From Anaerorhabdus sp036641015 (lineage in GTDB: Bacteria; Bacillota_I; Bacilli_A; Erysipelotrichales; Erysipelotrichaceae): 64,000 nt of DNA. The notes below the pieces were generated by a model. The model had not been told where the DNA came from, did no database searches, and worked only from the letters and a program-made list of their open reading frames with translations. A program made the translations under genes and the position numbers. The stretch spans positions 1 to 64,000 of the forward strand of contig NZ_JAVWFO010000001.1 in assembly GCF_036641015.1 (NCBI RefSeq). Direction: 5' to 3'. This document shows, piece after piece, positions 25,664-35,916 of the stretch. How positions within the stretch are numbered: the first letter of the stretch is position 1; the number at the start of each line of letters is the position of its first letter.

Positions 25664-25862
25664 AAACGCCCTTTAATATAAAAGGACGTTAAATTACGCG
25701 GTACCACCTTAATTCATAGTATAAAACTATGCACTCAAACTTTTAACGCAAGTATACGGATTCTCCTATTTACTTAGAGAACCAACTCATAGACTACTAT
25801 TCAATAGTTATGCGAGTCTTTTTCAGCAACCAAGACTTCTCTATTTGTCACTAACTATTTAC
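25664..25862 (-). promoter_or_regulatory. T-box riboswitch (valine) upstream of the GNAT-valS operon
   Basis: On the minus strand the T-box AAGGTGGTACCGCG lies at 25710-25697, then the terminator stem AACGTCCTTTT/AAAGGGCGTTTTT (25690-25661). Stem I carries AGAGAA...TTCTCT base arms with a GTT triplet (25786-25784) just inside the 3' arm, consistent with a valine specifier; a GTC also lies nearby, so the exact codon is not certain. The region holds no gene. Confidence 0.92.
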
Positions 25863-25906
25863 TTCCTTCTAATCAAAGTTATTAAGATAATTTTATCAAT
25901 CTATAG

Positions 25907-26509
25907 TTAAATGTCAATATTTGATTCATTATTAAGCATATTATCTATAGAATCCCAAAGAGAATCTACACCTTCTTTTGTAATACTACTGAAATCAATA
26001 ATATTACTTAAAGGAACATTTAAAGTCTCACTTATACATTTTTTTAACTTTGCTAACTCACTTCTTTTGCATTTATCTTTTTTAGTCGCACATACAAGAA
26101 TATTCATGTGCAATTCTCTTGCATAATCAATCATTGTAACATCATCATTCGTTGGTTTATGTCGATAATCTACAATAAGTATTAATGCTTTTAAGTTTTT
26201 ACGATTACTAAAATATCCATCCATCATTTCACCAAACTGAACTAATTCCTTTTGGCTTCGATGTGCAAATCCATATCCTGGTACATCAACTAACATATAT
26301 TTATTATCTACTTTAAAGAAATTAAGAAATCTTGTTTTCCCTGGAGTATTACCAACATATGCTGCATTTTTACGATTTACTAATGCATTTATTAATGAAG
26401 ATTTCCCGACATTACTGCGACCAGCTAATACAAATTCAGGTAAATCACTTATTGGACAATCCTCAATTTTTGGTGAACTAGTTAGAAACTCTACCTCATG
26501 GTATTTCAT
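25907..26509 (-). CDS. engB: Ribosome biogenesis GTPase EngB/YsxC
   Basis: Essential GTPase (200 aa) for late 50S subunit assembly. G1 GRSNVGKSSLIN (about 31-42), switch region TPGKTRFLNFF (about 58-68), G3 VDVPGYGFA, and G4 CATKKDKC are all present in the order of the TrmE-Era-EngA-EngB family. The start ATG overlaps the lon stop (ATGA), the classic lon-engB arrangement of Firmicutes. Confidence 0.96.
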   Translation of the reverse strand: MKYHEVEFLTSSPKIEDCPISDLPEFVLAGRSNVGKSSLINALVNRKNAAYVGNTPGKTRFLNFFKVDNKYMLVDVPGYGFAHRSQKELVQFGEMMDGYFSNRKNLKALILIVDYRHKPTNDDVTMIDYARELHMNILVCATKKDKCKRSELAKLKKCISETLNVPLSNIIDFSSITKEGVDSLWDSIDNMLNNESNIDI

Positions 26510-28824
26510 TGTACAAGAGCTTCCTTTAATACTTGTTCCATAGATTCAACCGGGATAAATTGAACGTTCTCTTTAACAGTATCAGGTATTTCATCTAAAT
26601 CTTTTAAATTACTCTTTGGAATAATTATATGTTTGATTCCCACACGATGAGCAGCAAGACTTTTCTCTCTTAATCCACCTATCGGTAGAACATTACCTCT
26701 TAGTGTGACCTCACCAGTCATGGCTAAATCTGATCGCACTGCTATACCTGTAATAGCTGAAACTAATGCGGTAGTTAAGGTAATTCCTGCACTCGGACCA
26801 TCCTTTGGTACTGCCCCTTCAGGTACATGGATATGAATATCATGTGAATCAAAAAACTTAGGATCAATTTTATATTTCTTAGCATTTGATTTAATATAAT
26901 CTAATGCAATCGATGTAGATTCTTTCATAACATCGCCTAATTGACCGGTCACGATAAATCTCCCTTTTCCATCAAAGTAAGTAACTTCAACAGGTAATAC
27001 GTCACCACCGAATTGTGTATATGCTAAACCAGTTACAACGCCCACTTGATTCTTCTTTTCTTTTTGACCATATTCAAACATTTCTTTTCCAAGCCATTCA
27101 AGAATTAGTTTTTTTGTAACTTTAATTGATTTTTTCTTCTCTTTTAACACTAAAAGAACTGACTTACGACACAAAGATGCAATAACACGTTCTAATTGAC
27201 GTACCCCTGCTTCTCTTGTGTAGTGTCTAATAATGAATAGTAATTCATTCTCTTCAAGTTTAAATTGATTTTGTTTTAAACCATTCATAATTATTTGCTT
27301 AGGAACTAGATGATTCAAAGCAATTTTAACTTTTTCAACTTCTGTGTAACTAGATAATTGAATGATTTCTAAACGGTCACGTAACGCTGCAGGAATATCT
27401 TCTAAATAATTGGCAGTCGCAATGAACATAACATTACTTAAATCATATGGTTCTTCTAAATAATGATCCGAAAAGAAAGCATTTTGTTCTGGATCTAATA
27501 CTTCTAACATCGCACTACTTGGATCACCTTTGTAATCAGAACCTAACTTATCTATTTCATCAATTAGGAATACAGGATTAATAACACCTGCTTTTTTCAT
27601 ACCTTGAATAATTCTTCCAGGCATACTTCCTAAATAAGTACGACGATGTCCTCTAATTTCAGATTCATCCTTAACACCACCAACTGACATCTTCACAAAT
27701 CTACGATCAAGCGATTTTGCAATAGATTTACCAAGAGATGTTTTTCCTACTCCAGGAGGACCTACTAAACATAATATAGGTGAATTTAAACTCTTAGTCA
27801 TTTGTTTAACTGCTAAATATTCCATAATTCTGTCTTTAACTTTACCAAGACCATAATGATATTGATTAAGTCTATCTTGAACTGAATTCAAATTTTCGTT
27901 GTCTTCTGTCATTCCATACCAAGGTGTTTTCAATAACCAATCAAGATATGTCCTTACAACGGAAGCTTCCCCAGAAGATGCAGGCAACATTTCATATCGT
28001 TGCAATTCTTCAAGTGCTTTTTGTTTAACATGTTCAGGATACGGATTTTTTTCAATCATTTCACGTAATTCTGCAGTATCATCAGTAAAATTAGATACAT
28101 CACCTAATTCTTCTTTAATAGCACGCATTTTTTCACGCAAATAATATTCACGTTGTCCCTCTTCGATACGCTCTCTTACTTTTTCATTAATGCTTGTTTC
28201 AACTTTAGATAACTCTTTTTCTTTTTCAAGTTCGCTAATAATTAACATCAAACGTTCATTCACATTTAATGTTTCTAATAATTGTTGTTTTTTATCTAAT
28301 GACAAAGGAAAATATTGTGCAAATTGATCTGCCAAAATTACAGCACTAACTCCTTTAGTTAATTGTGCAATAACTTCTGGTGGAAAATTAGTAGTTGTAT
28401 TCGCAACATTTTCAAATTCCATTGCAACTCTTTTTACTAAAGCAAGTTCTTCTATTTCATCTCCTGCTATATTAGATAATGGTTGAATTGTAGCCATTGT
28501 TAATTTCTCACCATCGATATAATCAACAAGTTCAGCTCTTTCTAAACCAGTAAATGTTACACGCATAAAACCATCTTTTTTACGAATTGTTTTTATGTGA
28601 CATAAAGTACCAAATTTATAAATATTATCAAGTGTTGGACTATCAATCATAATGTCATTTTGACATACAACCCAAACATGTCCTTCATAATGATTTTGTG
28701 ATTCTTCTACTGCATTAACACTTTTTTCTCTTCCAACCTCAATTACTACATCTTGGTTAGGAAATATTACAATTCCTCTAGTACAAACTACTGGAATCGT
28801 AACTTGTAAGCTCTTATTCTTCAT
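26506..28824 (-). CDS. lon: ATP-dependent protease Lon (LonA)
   Basis: Cytosolic AAA+ serine protease of 772 aa that degrades misfolded and regulatory proteins. N-terminal substrate domain (1-200), helical linker, AAA+ module with GPPGVGKTSLGKSIA (about 354-368) and LIDEIDKLG, and a proteolytic domain with the Ser-Lys dyad (PKDGPSAGIT, then lysine in the REKSLAAHR stretch). Length and order are those of LonA. GGAGG precedes the ATG. It is followed by engB with a 4-base overlap and preceded by tig behind a hairpin. Confidence 0.97.
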   Translation of the reverse strand: MKNKSLQVTIPVVCTRGIVIFPNQDVVIEVGREKSVNAVEESQNHYEGHVWVVCQNDIMIDSPTLDNIYKFGTLCHIKTIRKKDGFMRVTFTGLERAELVDYIDGEKLTMATIQPLSNIAGDEIEELALVKRVAMEFENVANTTTNFPPEVIAQLTKGVSAVILADQFAQYFPLSLDKKQQLLETLNVNERLMLIISELEKEKELSKVETSINEKVRERIEEGQREYYLREKMRAIKEELGDVSNFTDDTAELREMIEKNPYPEHVKQKALEELQRYEMLPASSGEASVVRTYLDWLLKTPWYGMTEDNENLNSVQDRLNQYHYGLGKVKDRIMEYLAVKQMTKSLNSPILCLVGPPGVGKTSLGKSIAKSLDRRFVKMSVGGVKDESEIRGHRRTYLGSMPGRIIQGMKKAGVINPVFLIDEIDKLGSDYKGDPSSAMLEVLDPEQNAFFSDHYLEEPYDLSNVMFIATANYLEDIPAALRDRLEIIQLSSYTEVEKVKIALNHLVPKQIIMNGLKQNQFKLEENELLFIIRHYTREAGVRQLERVIASLCRKSVLLVLKEKKKSIKVTKKLILEWLGKEMFEYGQKEKKNQVGVVTGLAYTQFGGDVLPVEVTYFDGKGRFIVTGQLGDVMKESTSIALDYIKSNAKKYKIDPKFFDSHDIHIHVPEGAVPKDGPSAGITLTTALVSAITGIAVRSDLAMTGEVTLRGNVLPIGGLREKSLAAHRVGIKHIIIPKSNLKDLDEIPDTVKENVQFIPVESMEQVLKEALVQ

Positions 28825-28848
28825 ATTTTAACCTCCATCATAAGACAA

Positions 28849-28871
28849 AATAAGACGCAATGCGTCTTATT
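28849..28871 (-). terminator. tig terminator
   Basis: AATAAGACGC (28849-28858) and GCGTCTTATT (28862-28871) form a 10-bp stem that includes the tig stop codon and is followed on the minus strand by TTGTC. The T run is short, so it may let some transcription into lon. Confidence 0.6.
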
Positions 28872-30138
28872 TAGTAGCTGTATCTTTGATTAGATCGTAA
28901 GCTTTACGAATACGAATATCTTCTGCCAAGCTAGATGAAGGAATCAATTCTTTAACTTTTGATACTTCCATCTTATATTGCTCAGCAATTCCGTTGAATT
29001 CAGTTTCAACTTCATCGTCATTAACTTCGATCTTTTCAGCTTTAGCAATAGCTTCAAGAACTAAACGCAATTTAACTTTGTTTTCAGCATCTTTCCCCAT
29101 TTGCTCACGAATTTGTTCCATTGTTTGACCAGTCATTTGCATGAATTGATCAAGTCCGAAACCTTGTTGTTGTAAACGATTTGCAAAGTCATTTACTAGT
29201 TGATTAGTTTCATCTTCAATCATTTCTTGTGGAATGTCAACAGTAGCACCATCTACTACTTTAGTGATCAAATCATTCATAGCATTATTTTCTGCTTGAG
29301 TTTTTTTGTTTTCCCCTAAATCTTTCTTAATTAGATTTTTTAAATCTTCAAGAGTTTCTACATTAGGTGCATTTACATCTTTAGCAAATTCATCATTAAG
29401 TTCAGGTAATTGCTTACTCTTAACTTCATGTACTTTTACTTTGAATGTAACAGGTGCTCCTTTTAGTTCTTCTGCTTGGTAATTTTCAGGGAATGTAACA
29501 TTAACATCTTTATCATCGCCAGCAACAGCACCAATTAGTTGTTCTTCAAATCCTGGAATAAAGCTTCCTGAACCAATTACTAAGTGATGTCCTTCAGCTT
29601 TACCGCCTTCAAATGCTACACCATCTTTAAATCCTTCAAAATCAATTACAGCAGTATCGCCATTTTCAACAGCGCCTTCTTTTGTAATCATATCAGCATA
29701 GTTTTCTTGTAAACGAGTTAATTCATTATTAACCTCTTCATCACTAACCTCTGATACTTCTTCACTATATGGTAATTCTTTGTATTGACCTAAAGTTACT
29801 TCAGGTTTAACCACAATAATGAAGCGGATGTCAGCTTTTTCTTCATTCATGTCATCAATTGCTAATTCAGGTCTTGCTACAGGCCATAAATCAAACTCCT
29901 TAATTCCATCTTGTAATAATTGATTAGCAATACTTTCAATTGCTTCAACCATTACATTATTTGAAGAAATGTTTTTCTCAATCATATTTTTTGGAGCATG
30001 CCCTTTTCTAAAACCAGGGATTTCCACATTTTGCGCTAATTTATCGAAAGCTTTCTTTTGAGCATCTTTCCATTCTTGCCCTTCAATTGTTACTTTTAAT
30101 TCACCTTTAGATTTTTCAATAATATTCCAAGTTGACAT
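28867..30138 (-). CDS. tig: Trigger factor
   Basis: Ribosome-bound chaperone and prolyl isomerase, 423 aa. The N-terminal ribosome-binding domain contains the signature IPGFRKGHAPKNMI (about 39-52, equivalent to GFRxGK), then an FKBP-type PPIase domain (GDTAVIDFEGFKDGVAFEGG, about 160-180; IPGFEEQLIG, about 195) and the helical C-terminal chaperone domain. AGGAGG precedes the start. It precedes lon, a common neighbour pair with clpX missing here. Confidence 0.97.
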   Translation of the reverse strand: MSTWNIIEKSKGELKVTIEGQEWKDAQKKAFDKLAQNVEIPGFRKGHAPKNMIEKNISSNNVMVEAIESIANQLLQDGIKEFDLWPVARPELAIDDMNEEKADIRFIIVVKPEVTLGQYKELPYSEEVSEVSDEEVNNELTRLQENYADMITKEGAVENGDTAVIDFEGFKDGVAFEGGKAEGHHLVIGSGSFIPGFEEQLIGAVAGDDKDVNVTFPENYQAEELKGAPVTFKVKVHEVKSKQLPELNDEFAKDVNAPNVETLEDLKNLIKKDLGENKKTQAENNAMNDLITKVVDGATVDIPQEMIEDETNQLVNDFANRLQQQGFGLDQFMQMTGQTMEQIREQMGKDAENKVKLRLVLEAIAKAEKIEVNDDEVETEFNGIAEQYKMEVSKVKELIPSSSLAEDIRIRKAYDLIKDTATK

Positions 30139-30245
30139 TGCTATTTCCTCCTAAATGTTCAGCCTAACTATTATAACAAAATTATCCTCAATTTCAAATA
30201 AGTTGAGAAGTAATATGCATTCTTTTTGCTTAATTTAACACCATT

Positions 30246-30959
30246 TTATGAAAGTAAGTGATTTTTAGGTGTTTCTTGCCTAAATTTAAGCTTTTTTTCA
30301 AGATTATCCCACTCATTACTGCGATTAGTAAGATTCAACACAAACTTCGTTATCATTAACGCTAATTCATAACCTTCTTCTAATTCATAGCTTAAAGGTA
30401 AGTAATCAAAGCATTCATGAATAAGTTGCTGTAAACAAAACTCATAAAACGAAGGATCTTCATTAGAAAACCACTCTTCTAAATAAGATTGTGCTTCATT
30501 AAATCCATCAGATTCAAAAGGTCTTAAACAACATACTGGTGTAAACTCATAATCAATTTCATCTTTTTGATAAATTAAAGTCTCATCAATTTTCTGTTCA
30601 ATGCATGAGTCAATTAGTAATGCTGCCGCAGAAGGATTAGGTTTACTTGCTAAGTATTTACTAATAAGTTCCAAATAGTTTCTCAAATTCAATGTATTTA
30701 ACTTATTAACCGCAACCAGTTGTAATTCATCATCAGCAAACAGGTATTTCTCTATATCTTGTTCACTTAATTCGCGAATTACTTGATTACCACTTTCTGA
30801 TTTAATGTCTTTATTTAACTCTTCTAATTTTTTTTCGAACTCCACAGGCACATAAGGCATTTTCAACTCCGACAATATAAGTGATTTTGCTTCATCATAT
30901 TCCTTATTTTTAATATGGTTTTCGATTGTTTCTAGTATTTCATCATAGTAACTTTTCAT
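30246..30959 (-). CDS. Uncharacterised TPR-like protein (DUF3196-like)
   Basis: 237-aa soluble protein starting MKSYYDEILETIENHIKN. The first 40 residues read like a TPR pair (EYDEAKSLILSELKMPYVP), followed by an acidic, mostly helical region; no signal peptide or membrane span. I recall similar short helical proteins in Mollicutes and related Firmicutes under DUF3196, but this is not verified. The start ATG 30959 is chosen for GAGGAA upstream; a longer frame from 31016 crosses a hairpin and is rejected. It follows the giant coiled-coil gene by 46 bases. Function unknown. Confidence 0.65.
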   Translation of the reverse strand: MKSYYDEILETIENHIKNKEYDEAKSLILSELKMPYVPVEFEKKLEELNKDIKSESGNQVIRELSEQDIEKYLFADDELQLVAVNKLNTLNLRNYLELISKYLASKPNPSAAALLIDSCIEQKIDETLIYQKDEIDYEFTPVCCLRPFESDGFNEAQSYLEEWFSNEDPSFYEFCLQQLIHECFDYLPLSYELEEGYELALMITKFVLNLTNRSNEWDNLEKKLKFRQETPKNHLLS

Positions 30960-30975
30960 ACTCTTCCTCAAAAAT

Positions 30976-31000
30976 GAACCTTCAAACAAGTTGAAGGTTC
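30976..31000 (-). terminator. Hairpin between coiled-coil and TPR-like genes
   Basis: A perfect 10-bp stem, GAACCTTCAA (30976-30985) and TTGAAGGTTC (30991-31000), followed on the minus strand by ATTTTTG. It starts 5 bases past the coiled-coil stop. It is either a weak terminator or a processing/stability hairpin within a two-gene transcript. Confidence 0.55.
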
Positions 31001-31005
31001 TTCTA

Positions 31006-34000
31006 TTAATTATCAAACATTTTTTGTCTTAGATAATCTAATTTCTTTGCAAATAAATTCTTATTTTTAATTTCTAATTCTTTGTCAAGACGACGCTTTT
31101 CGCTCATTTCATTTTCAAATTCAATAAGACGATGTTGTTCACTAGCTATTTCTTGCTCAATATCATTCAGTAATTTTTGATGTTTTCGTACCATTTCATC
31201 ATAAATTTCTGATTGATTCGCTATTTTACCAGCTTTTTCTTTACGCAATTTAGATTCTTCTGCTTCCAGTTCACTTAATCTATTCTTTCGAGCAATTATT
31301 TTATCTTCATATCCCTCAAGTACATCTGCATAAGATACAGAACTAGAGTTTGATTTATAAATTTCATCTAATGACTCATATTTCTTCTTAAGTGCATTGA
31401 AACGTCTTAATACCTTGTTGTTATCATCTTGTAATGAGTAAATTTCCTCTAAGAAACTATTCTTAGTTGCAGCAATACGATCAGTAAATTCATCCTTAGC
31501 ATGTTTTTCATTTTCCATAAGTTCATCTCGAATATTACTTACGTTTTCAAATTCAGCTGCATCATAGTTTTCTTCGTTATTTTGTCGTTTACGTAATGCA
31601 TCCTTATATTCTTGAATATATGCTTCATTCTTAACAATTTGTTCGTTCAACAACTTCTCGTAACGTTCTTCTTTTTCACGTATTTGTTTGTCCAACTCAT
31701 CAAGTGACAATTCAAACTCTTCGCCAGCTGCTTCTTTTTCTTTTTCTATACGTTGAAGTTCTTTTTCAAGAATCTTGTTATTTTTACGATTTTCTTCTTC
31801 AATTGATGCTTTCTTCTTTTCTGAAAGCTTTTCAAAAATCTTTTGTTGCTTATCAATTACATCATTAATTTTAGCTTTTTCTTCTTCTAATAATTCCAAT
31901 TTAGACTGACGAATTGCTTGAAGTTTTTCCTCTTCTTGATTTCTTGTTTGAACAAATCTTTCAACTTCTAAATCAATACTTTGTTTGTAAGAATCAATTT
32001 TAGCTTGTCTATCTTTAATAAGGTTTTCAATGTTAACAAGATTTTGTTCACATTCTTCCTCATATTTGCGTAATCTTTGTTCATCTTGAAACTTACGTTG
32101 TTCAAGTTTTTCTTCTAAATCATGAATACTTTGACTAACTTGTTCTTCTTGTTTCTTTAAAGACTCATTTTCATTAATTAGTCGATTAATTTCAGGATTA
32201 TATTGATTTCTAATTGCTTTTTCTTCTTCTTGCATTTTTTCAGCAGATAATTTGATACGTTGACGAATAGCACTTAAAGATTCATCCCAGAATTTTTTGA
32301 AGTTTTCTTTTTCAATATCTCTTTCTTCAATACGTTTAGCTTCTTCATTGTTCAAACGATTCACAAGAGCTTCAAAGCGAGTTTTTTCAGCCTCAAGTTT
32401 TTCTTCTTCTTGACGAACATATTCATTAATATCTGCTTGTTTATCAGCAAGTTGCTTTGCAAGTTGCGCTTTATAATCCTCATAGTTTTTAATAAAGCCA
32501 TTTAGAATTTCATCATTTTGAAGTGCAATAACTTCTTGTTTTTCATCTTGTTCACGAATAAATTCTTGAATAAGTTGTTCATGTTGCGTATTTACTTGTT
32601 CGATTGCTTTTTGATAATTTTCATTACGCATTGCAATAATATGAGTAATTTCTTTATCAACATCTTCCTGAGCATTTTTGATTTCTTGAATTTTTTGCTC
32701 ATTTATTTGTTTAGTTTGATCTAATTCATTTTGTAATTCTTCAATATTTGCATTAAGTCTATCAACCATTGATTGATAATTAGAAATCTCTCTTTCACGG
32801 TCTTCCATATGAATCTTATTATTGCGCTCATAGTCCGCGATAAACTTTTCAATCATTTCTTTTTTTGTTTCTTGTTGTCTAATTTTAGCATCAACCGCAT
32901 TTTTAAGTTGAATTTTTTCAATTTCAACTTGATTTAATTGTGCACTCAACTCATCTTTTAATTCATTGAAATTTTTAATATTAGACTCTCTAGCAACTTC
33001 TGCTTCATATTCAAGTTGAGCTTTATGATGTTCAAAGTCCTCTTGAAGAAGTGCCATTTCATTTTTATGGCTTTCTTCTGTTTTTTCCATTTCTTGAGTA
33101 ACAAGTTTAACTTGTTCTTGAATTTTACTAAGAGCTTGTTCATTTTCTCTTACTTTATTTGCATATGTAGCTTCTAATACAGATTGTTCTTGAAGAATTC
33201 TATTCTTCTCGTCTTCCATATTACGTTGAATGTCGATTAATTCTGAATTCATTTTATTAGATATTGTCTTACGTGCTAGTTCATATTCAGAGCGTAAATA
33301 ATCAATTCGTTCATCTTTTTGCACTTCCAATTGAGCAATAGAGCGTTCAACTTCTTGTGCTTGTTCATTTAACTCAGTAGCTAATTCATTTCTTAACTTG
33401 ATAAGTTTTTGATTCTCATCTTGTTCATCTGATTTATAATGACTAATTATGTCACGTAAATTTGCATCAATATTACGAATTTCAATTCGTTTATTATCAA
33501 TTGCATGCTCAAAATCATTAATTTGTTGCAAATGCTCTTCAAGTGCAACGCTGTTCTTTTTAATTAAATCATTTTTATTAGCTTCGTATTCCTCTTGAAG
33601 TACAGCCATATTTGTAATTAATGTCTTTTCCTCATCAGTTAAGCGACTAATCTCACTATTTATTTCACTAATTCTTTCTTCAGCATTTTTTCTATGTTCA
33701 TCAATACTCTTAACGATTTTCTCTACTGTTGTTTGAGCATTTTCCTTAATTTTGTTTAATTTCTTATCATTGTTATGCTTAAATGATTCTAATTCATTAG
33801 CATTTTTCTCTTTTAAGCTATCAAAGTTTTTGCCTGTTTCAGCTAAAATACGATTCTCTTGTTCGATTTGTTTTTCAAACTCTGGAATAATAGTATTTAT
33901 CTTGTTTTGCGTATCATGAATTTCATTTGATATTTGTTCAATGAAAACATCACTATTTCTTTGTAATTCAGCAACACGTTCCTTATGCTCTTTTTGAATT

Positions 34001-35916
34001 TCTTTAATGTTTTCTTCATACTTAGCTTGCATTTCATCTTTTTTAGCAAGAACTTTTTGTTCGAATTCTTCCATTTTCTTTTGGAATTTATCTTTTGATT
34101 CATCAATTTTAGCTGTATGAGCACTAATTAATTCTTCTCTTCTTGCTTCAAAAGCTAATACACAAGCTTCATGTTTACTTCTTTCTTCTTCACGAAGTGC
34201 TTCTAAAGGAATCATTTTTTCATTTAATAATTCTATTTCTTTTTTTAATCCTTCAATAATTTCATTCTTATTATCGATTTCAGTACTGTGTTCTTCCTTA
34301 ATAAGCTTAATTTGATTTTCAAGACGATTAACTTCTTCATCATTATTTTGTTGTATTAAGTTAACTTCAACTTGTTTATTTTCTAAATTTTTAATATAAC
34401 CTTCAACTTGTTCATCAATTTCAACACGTTTTTGTGCAAAAACAGCTTCTTGTTCTTTAAGTTGTTCTTGAATTAATAGTACATCGCTTTCGAATTGTGC
34501 ACTTAGTTTGATTAAATAATTATTATGTTCAATTTCTGCATTTTTAATATCTGTTTGGCACTTTAATATACGATCTTTGATTTCATTTAGACGTTGATAG
34601 TGTGTGCTTTCAAGTGTTAATTCCTTAGCTTCTAGTTCTTTCTTTCCTAATTGTAACTTTTCTTCATCACGACGTAGATCTTCCTTTAAGAAACTAATAT
34701 TACCATTAAGTTTTTCTTCCTCACTCGCAAGCAATCCACGATAAAATTCATAGATTGAATCAGCTTCTTCCTTAAGTTTAGTATCCAATCCATTAGTTTT
34801 TAATACAATGTCTTGTTGGAATTGCTCAAATTCACGGCCTAGTTTTTCAATTAATTGTTGTGTTTGTTCTTGTTCAGTTGCTCTTAAATTAGTGAAGTTT
34901 TCTACTTCCTTCTTATAAGTATCACTTAAAATACGAAATTGATTTTGCTTTCCAGCAAGTTCATTTTGCGCATGGTTATGGGAATTTTCTAATTCTTTAA
35001 TGCGAGCAAGTTGATTATCTTCCAAATTACGTCTAATCACTTCATATTTTTCAATTTTTTGTTTTAGTAAGTCTTTTAAACTTTTTTCATGTTTATCAAG
35101 TAAATCAAGTTCTGCTTTTTTACCATCGATAAAAGCTTGGTTACTAAGTGCAAAATCATCAAAACTTGCTGCCCATTGATTTATTTTAGTAGCAAGTTCT
35201 TGCTTCTTATGTTCAAGTTGCGCTAAGTTATTCTCTTTTGTATTCTCAATTTCTTGTTTATAACCTTCATATGTAATTTCTTCATTTTTAAGTGCTTCGC
35301 TAAGACTGTTTTCTAATTCAATAACCTTCTTATCAAAGTTTTTCTTTAATTTCTCAATGTGTGTTTCAAGTTTCTTAATTTCTTTTTTCTTCTTTTCACA
35401 TTCAATAGCCGATGCAGATTTTAGACTTTCTTTGATTTCTTCAGTTTCTTGTATTAAACGATTACGTTCTTTTAAGAATAATTTGTCTTGGGATTGTTTG
35501 ATTGACTGAATTTCATCGTATATTTCTTTTTCTTTTTTAGCAAGTTGTTCTTTTAATATTTTATTCTTTTTGTCAGCATCACTTAAAATAACAGCTTTTT
35601 TCTTATTTACTTCTTTAGCTGCTTTTTCAGATTTAGTTGCTAAGACATTAATTTTTTCTTGGATTTCTCCTGATTCAGCATCAATGTCATCCATTGCCTT
35701 TTCAATATCACGTTTAGCTTGATTAACTTGTTTTTTACGCGCATTATATTCGATATTTTGAACCTTCTGAACACCATTTAAAAAATCTCCTGAATGTTCT
35801 AACTCGTGTTCCAATTTTTCAATATTCTTCTCTTTTTCTTCTATTTCGATTTGAATATCGCTTGGTTTTACCTCTTCTTGCTTTTTGAATGAGTTAAAAA
35901 AACTGAATTTTGCCAT
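31006..35916 (-). CDS. Giant cytoplasmic coiled-coil protein
   Basis: 1636 residues, nearly all predicted coiled coil by inspection: runs of heptads rich in Glu, Lys, Gln, Asn and Leu/Ile with very few Gly or Pro. There is no signal peptide, membrane segment, Walker motif, SMC hinge or cell-wall anchor. The N-terminus MAKFSFFNSFKKQEEV is a short aromatic/basic stretch that could touch membrane or a partner. Roughly fifty residues near 1490-1540 (region with SNSSSVSYADVLEGYEDK) are the only clear break in the pattern. AAGGGG precedes the ATG. A cytoskeletal, scaffold or cell-shape role is an inference. I do not recognise the family. Confidence 0.85.
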   Translation of the reverse strand: MAKFSFFNSFKKQEEVKPSDIQIEIEEKEKNIEKLEHELEHSGDFLNGVQKVQNIEYNARKKQVNQAKRDIEKAMDDIDAESGEIQEKINVLATKSEKAAKEVNKKKAVILSDADKKNKILKEQLAKKEKEIYDEIQSIKQSQDKLFLKERNRLIQETEEIKESLKSASAIECEKKKKEIKKLETHIEKLKKNFDKKVIELENSLSEALKNEEITYEGYKQEIENTKENNLAQLEHKKQELATKINQWAASFDDFALSNQAFIDGKKAELDLLDKHEKSLKDLLKQKIEKYEVIRRNLEDNQLARIKELENSHNHAQNELAGKQNQFRILSDTYKKEVENFTNLRATEQEQTQQLIEKLGREFEQFQQDIVLKTNGLDTKLKEEADSIYEFYRGLLASEEEKLNGNISFLKEDLRRDEEKLQLGKKELEAKELTLESTHYQRLNEIKDRILKCQTDIKNAEIEHNNYLIKLSAQFESDVLLIQEQLKEQEAVFAQKRVEIDEQVEGYIKNLENKQVEVNLIQQNNDEEVNRLENQIKLIKEEHSTEIDNKNEIIEGLKKEIELLNEKMIPLEALREEERSKHEACVLAFEARREELISAHTAKIDESKDKFQKKMEEFEQKVLAKKDEMQAKYEENIKEIQKEHKERVAELQRNSDVFIEQISNEIHDTQNKINTIIPEFEKQIEQENRILAETGKNFDSLKEKNANELESFKHNNDKKLNKIKENAQTTVEKIVKSIDEHRKNAEERISEINSEISRLTDEEKTLITNMAVLQEEYEANKNDLIKKNSVALEEHLQQINDFEHAIDNKRIEIRNIDANLRDIISHYKSDEQDENQKLIKLRNELATELNEQAQEVERSIAQLEVQKDERIDYLRSEYELARKTISNKMNSELIDIQRNMEDEKNRILQEQSVLEATYANKVRENEQALSKIQEQVKLVTQEMEKTEESHKNEMALLQEDFEHHKAQLEYEAEVARESNIKNFNELKDELSAQLNQVEIEKIQLKNAVDAKIRQQETKKEMIEKFIADYERNNKIHMEDREREISNYQSMVDRLNANIEELQNELDQTKQINEQKIQEIKNAQEDVDKEITHIIAMRNENYQKAIEQVNTQHEQLIQEFIREQDEKQEVIALQNDEILNGFIKNYEDYKAQLAKQLADKQADINEYVRQEEEKLEAEKTRFEALVNRLNNEEAKRIEERDIEKENFKKFWDESLSAIRQRIKLSAEKMQEEEKAIRNQYNPEINRLINENESLKKQEEQVSQSIHDLEEKLEQRKFQDEQRLRKYEEECEQNLVNIENLIKDRQAKIDSYKQSIDLEVERFVQTRNQEEEKLQAIRQSKLELLEEEKAKINDVIDKQQKIFEKLSEKKKASIEEENRKNNKILEKELQRIEKEKEAAGEEFELSLDELDKQIREKEERYEKLLNEQIVKNEAYIQEYKDALRKRQNNEENYDAAEFENVSNIRDELMENEKHAKDEFTDRIAATKNSFLEEIYSLQDDNNKVLRRFNALKKKYESLDEIYKSNSSSVSYADVLEGYEDKIIARKNRLSELEAEESKLRKEKAGKIANQSEIYDEMVRKHQKLLNDIEQEIASEQHRLIEFENEMSEKRRLDKELEIKNKNLFAKKLDYLRQKMFDN

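Noticed and set aside
31006..35916. Coiled-coil gene as an SMC or a phage tape-measure protein
   Set aside because: There are no Walker A/B motifs or hinge, and no phage structural genes lie around it.
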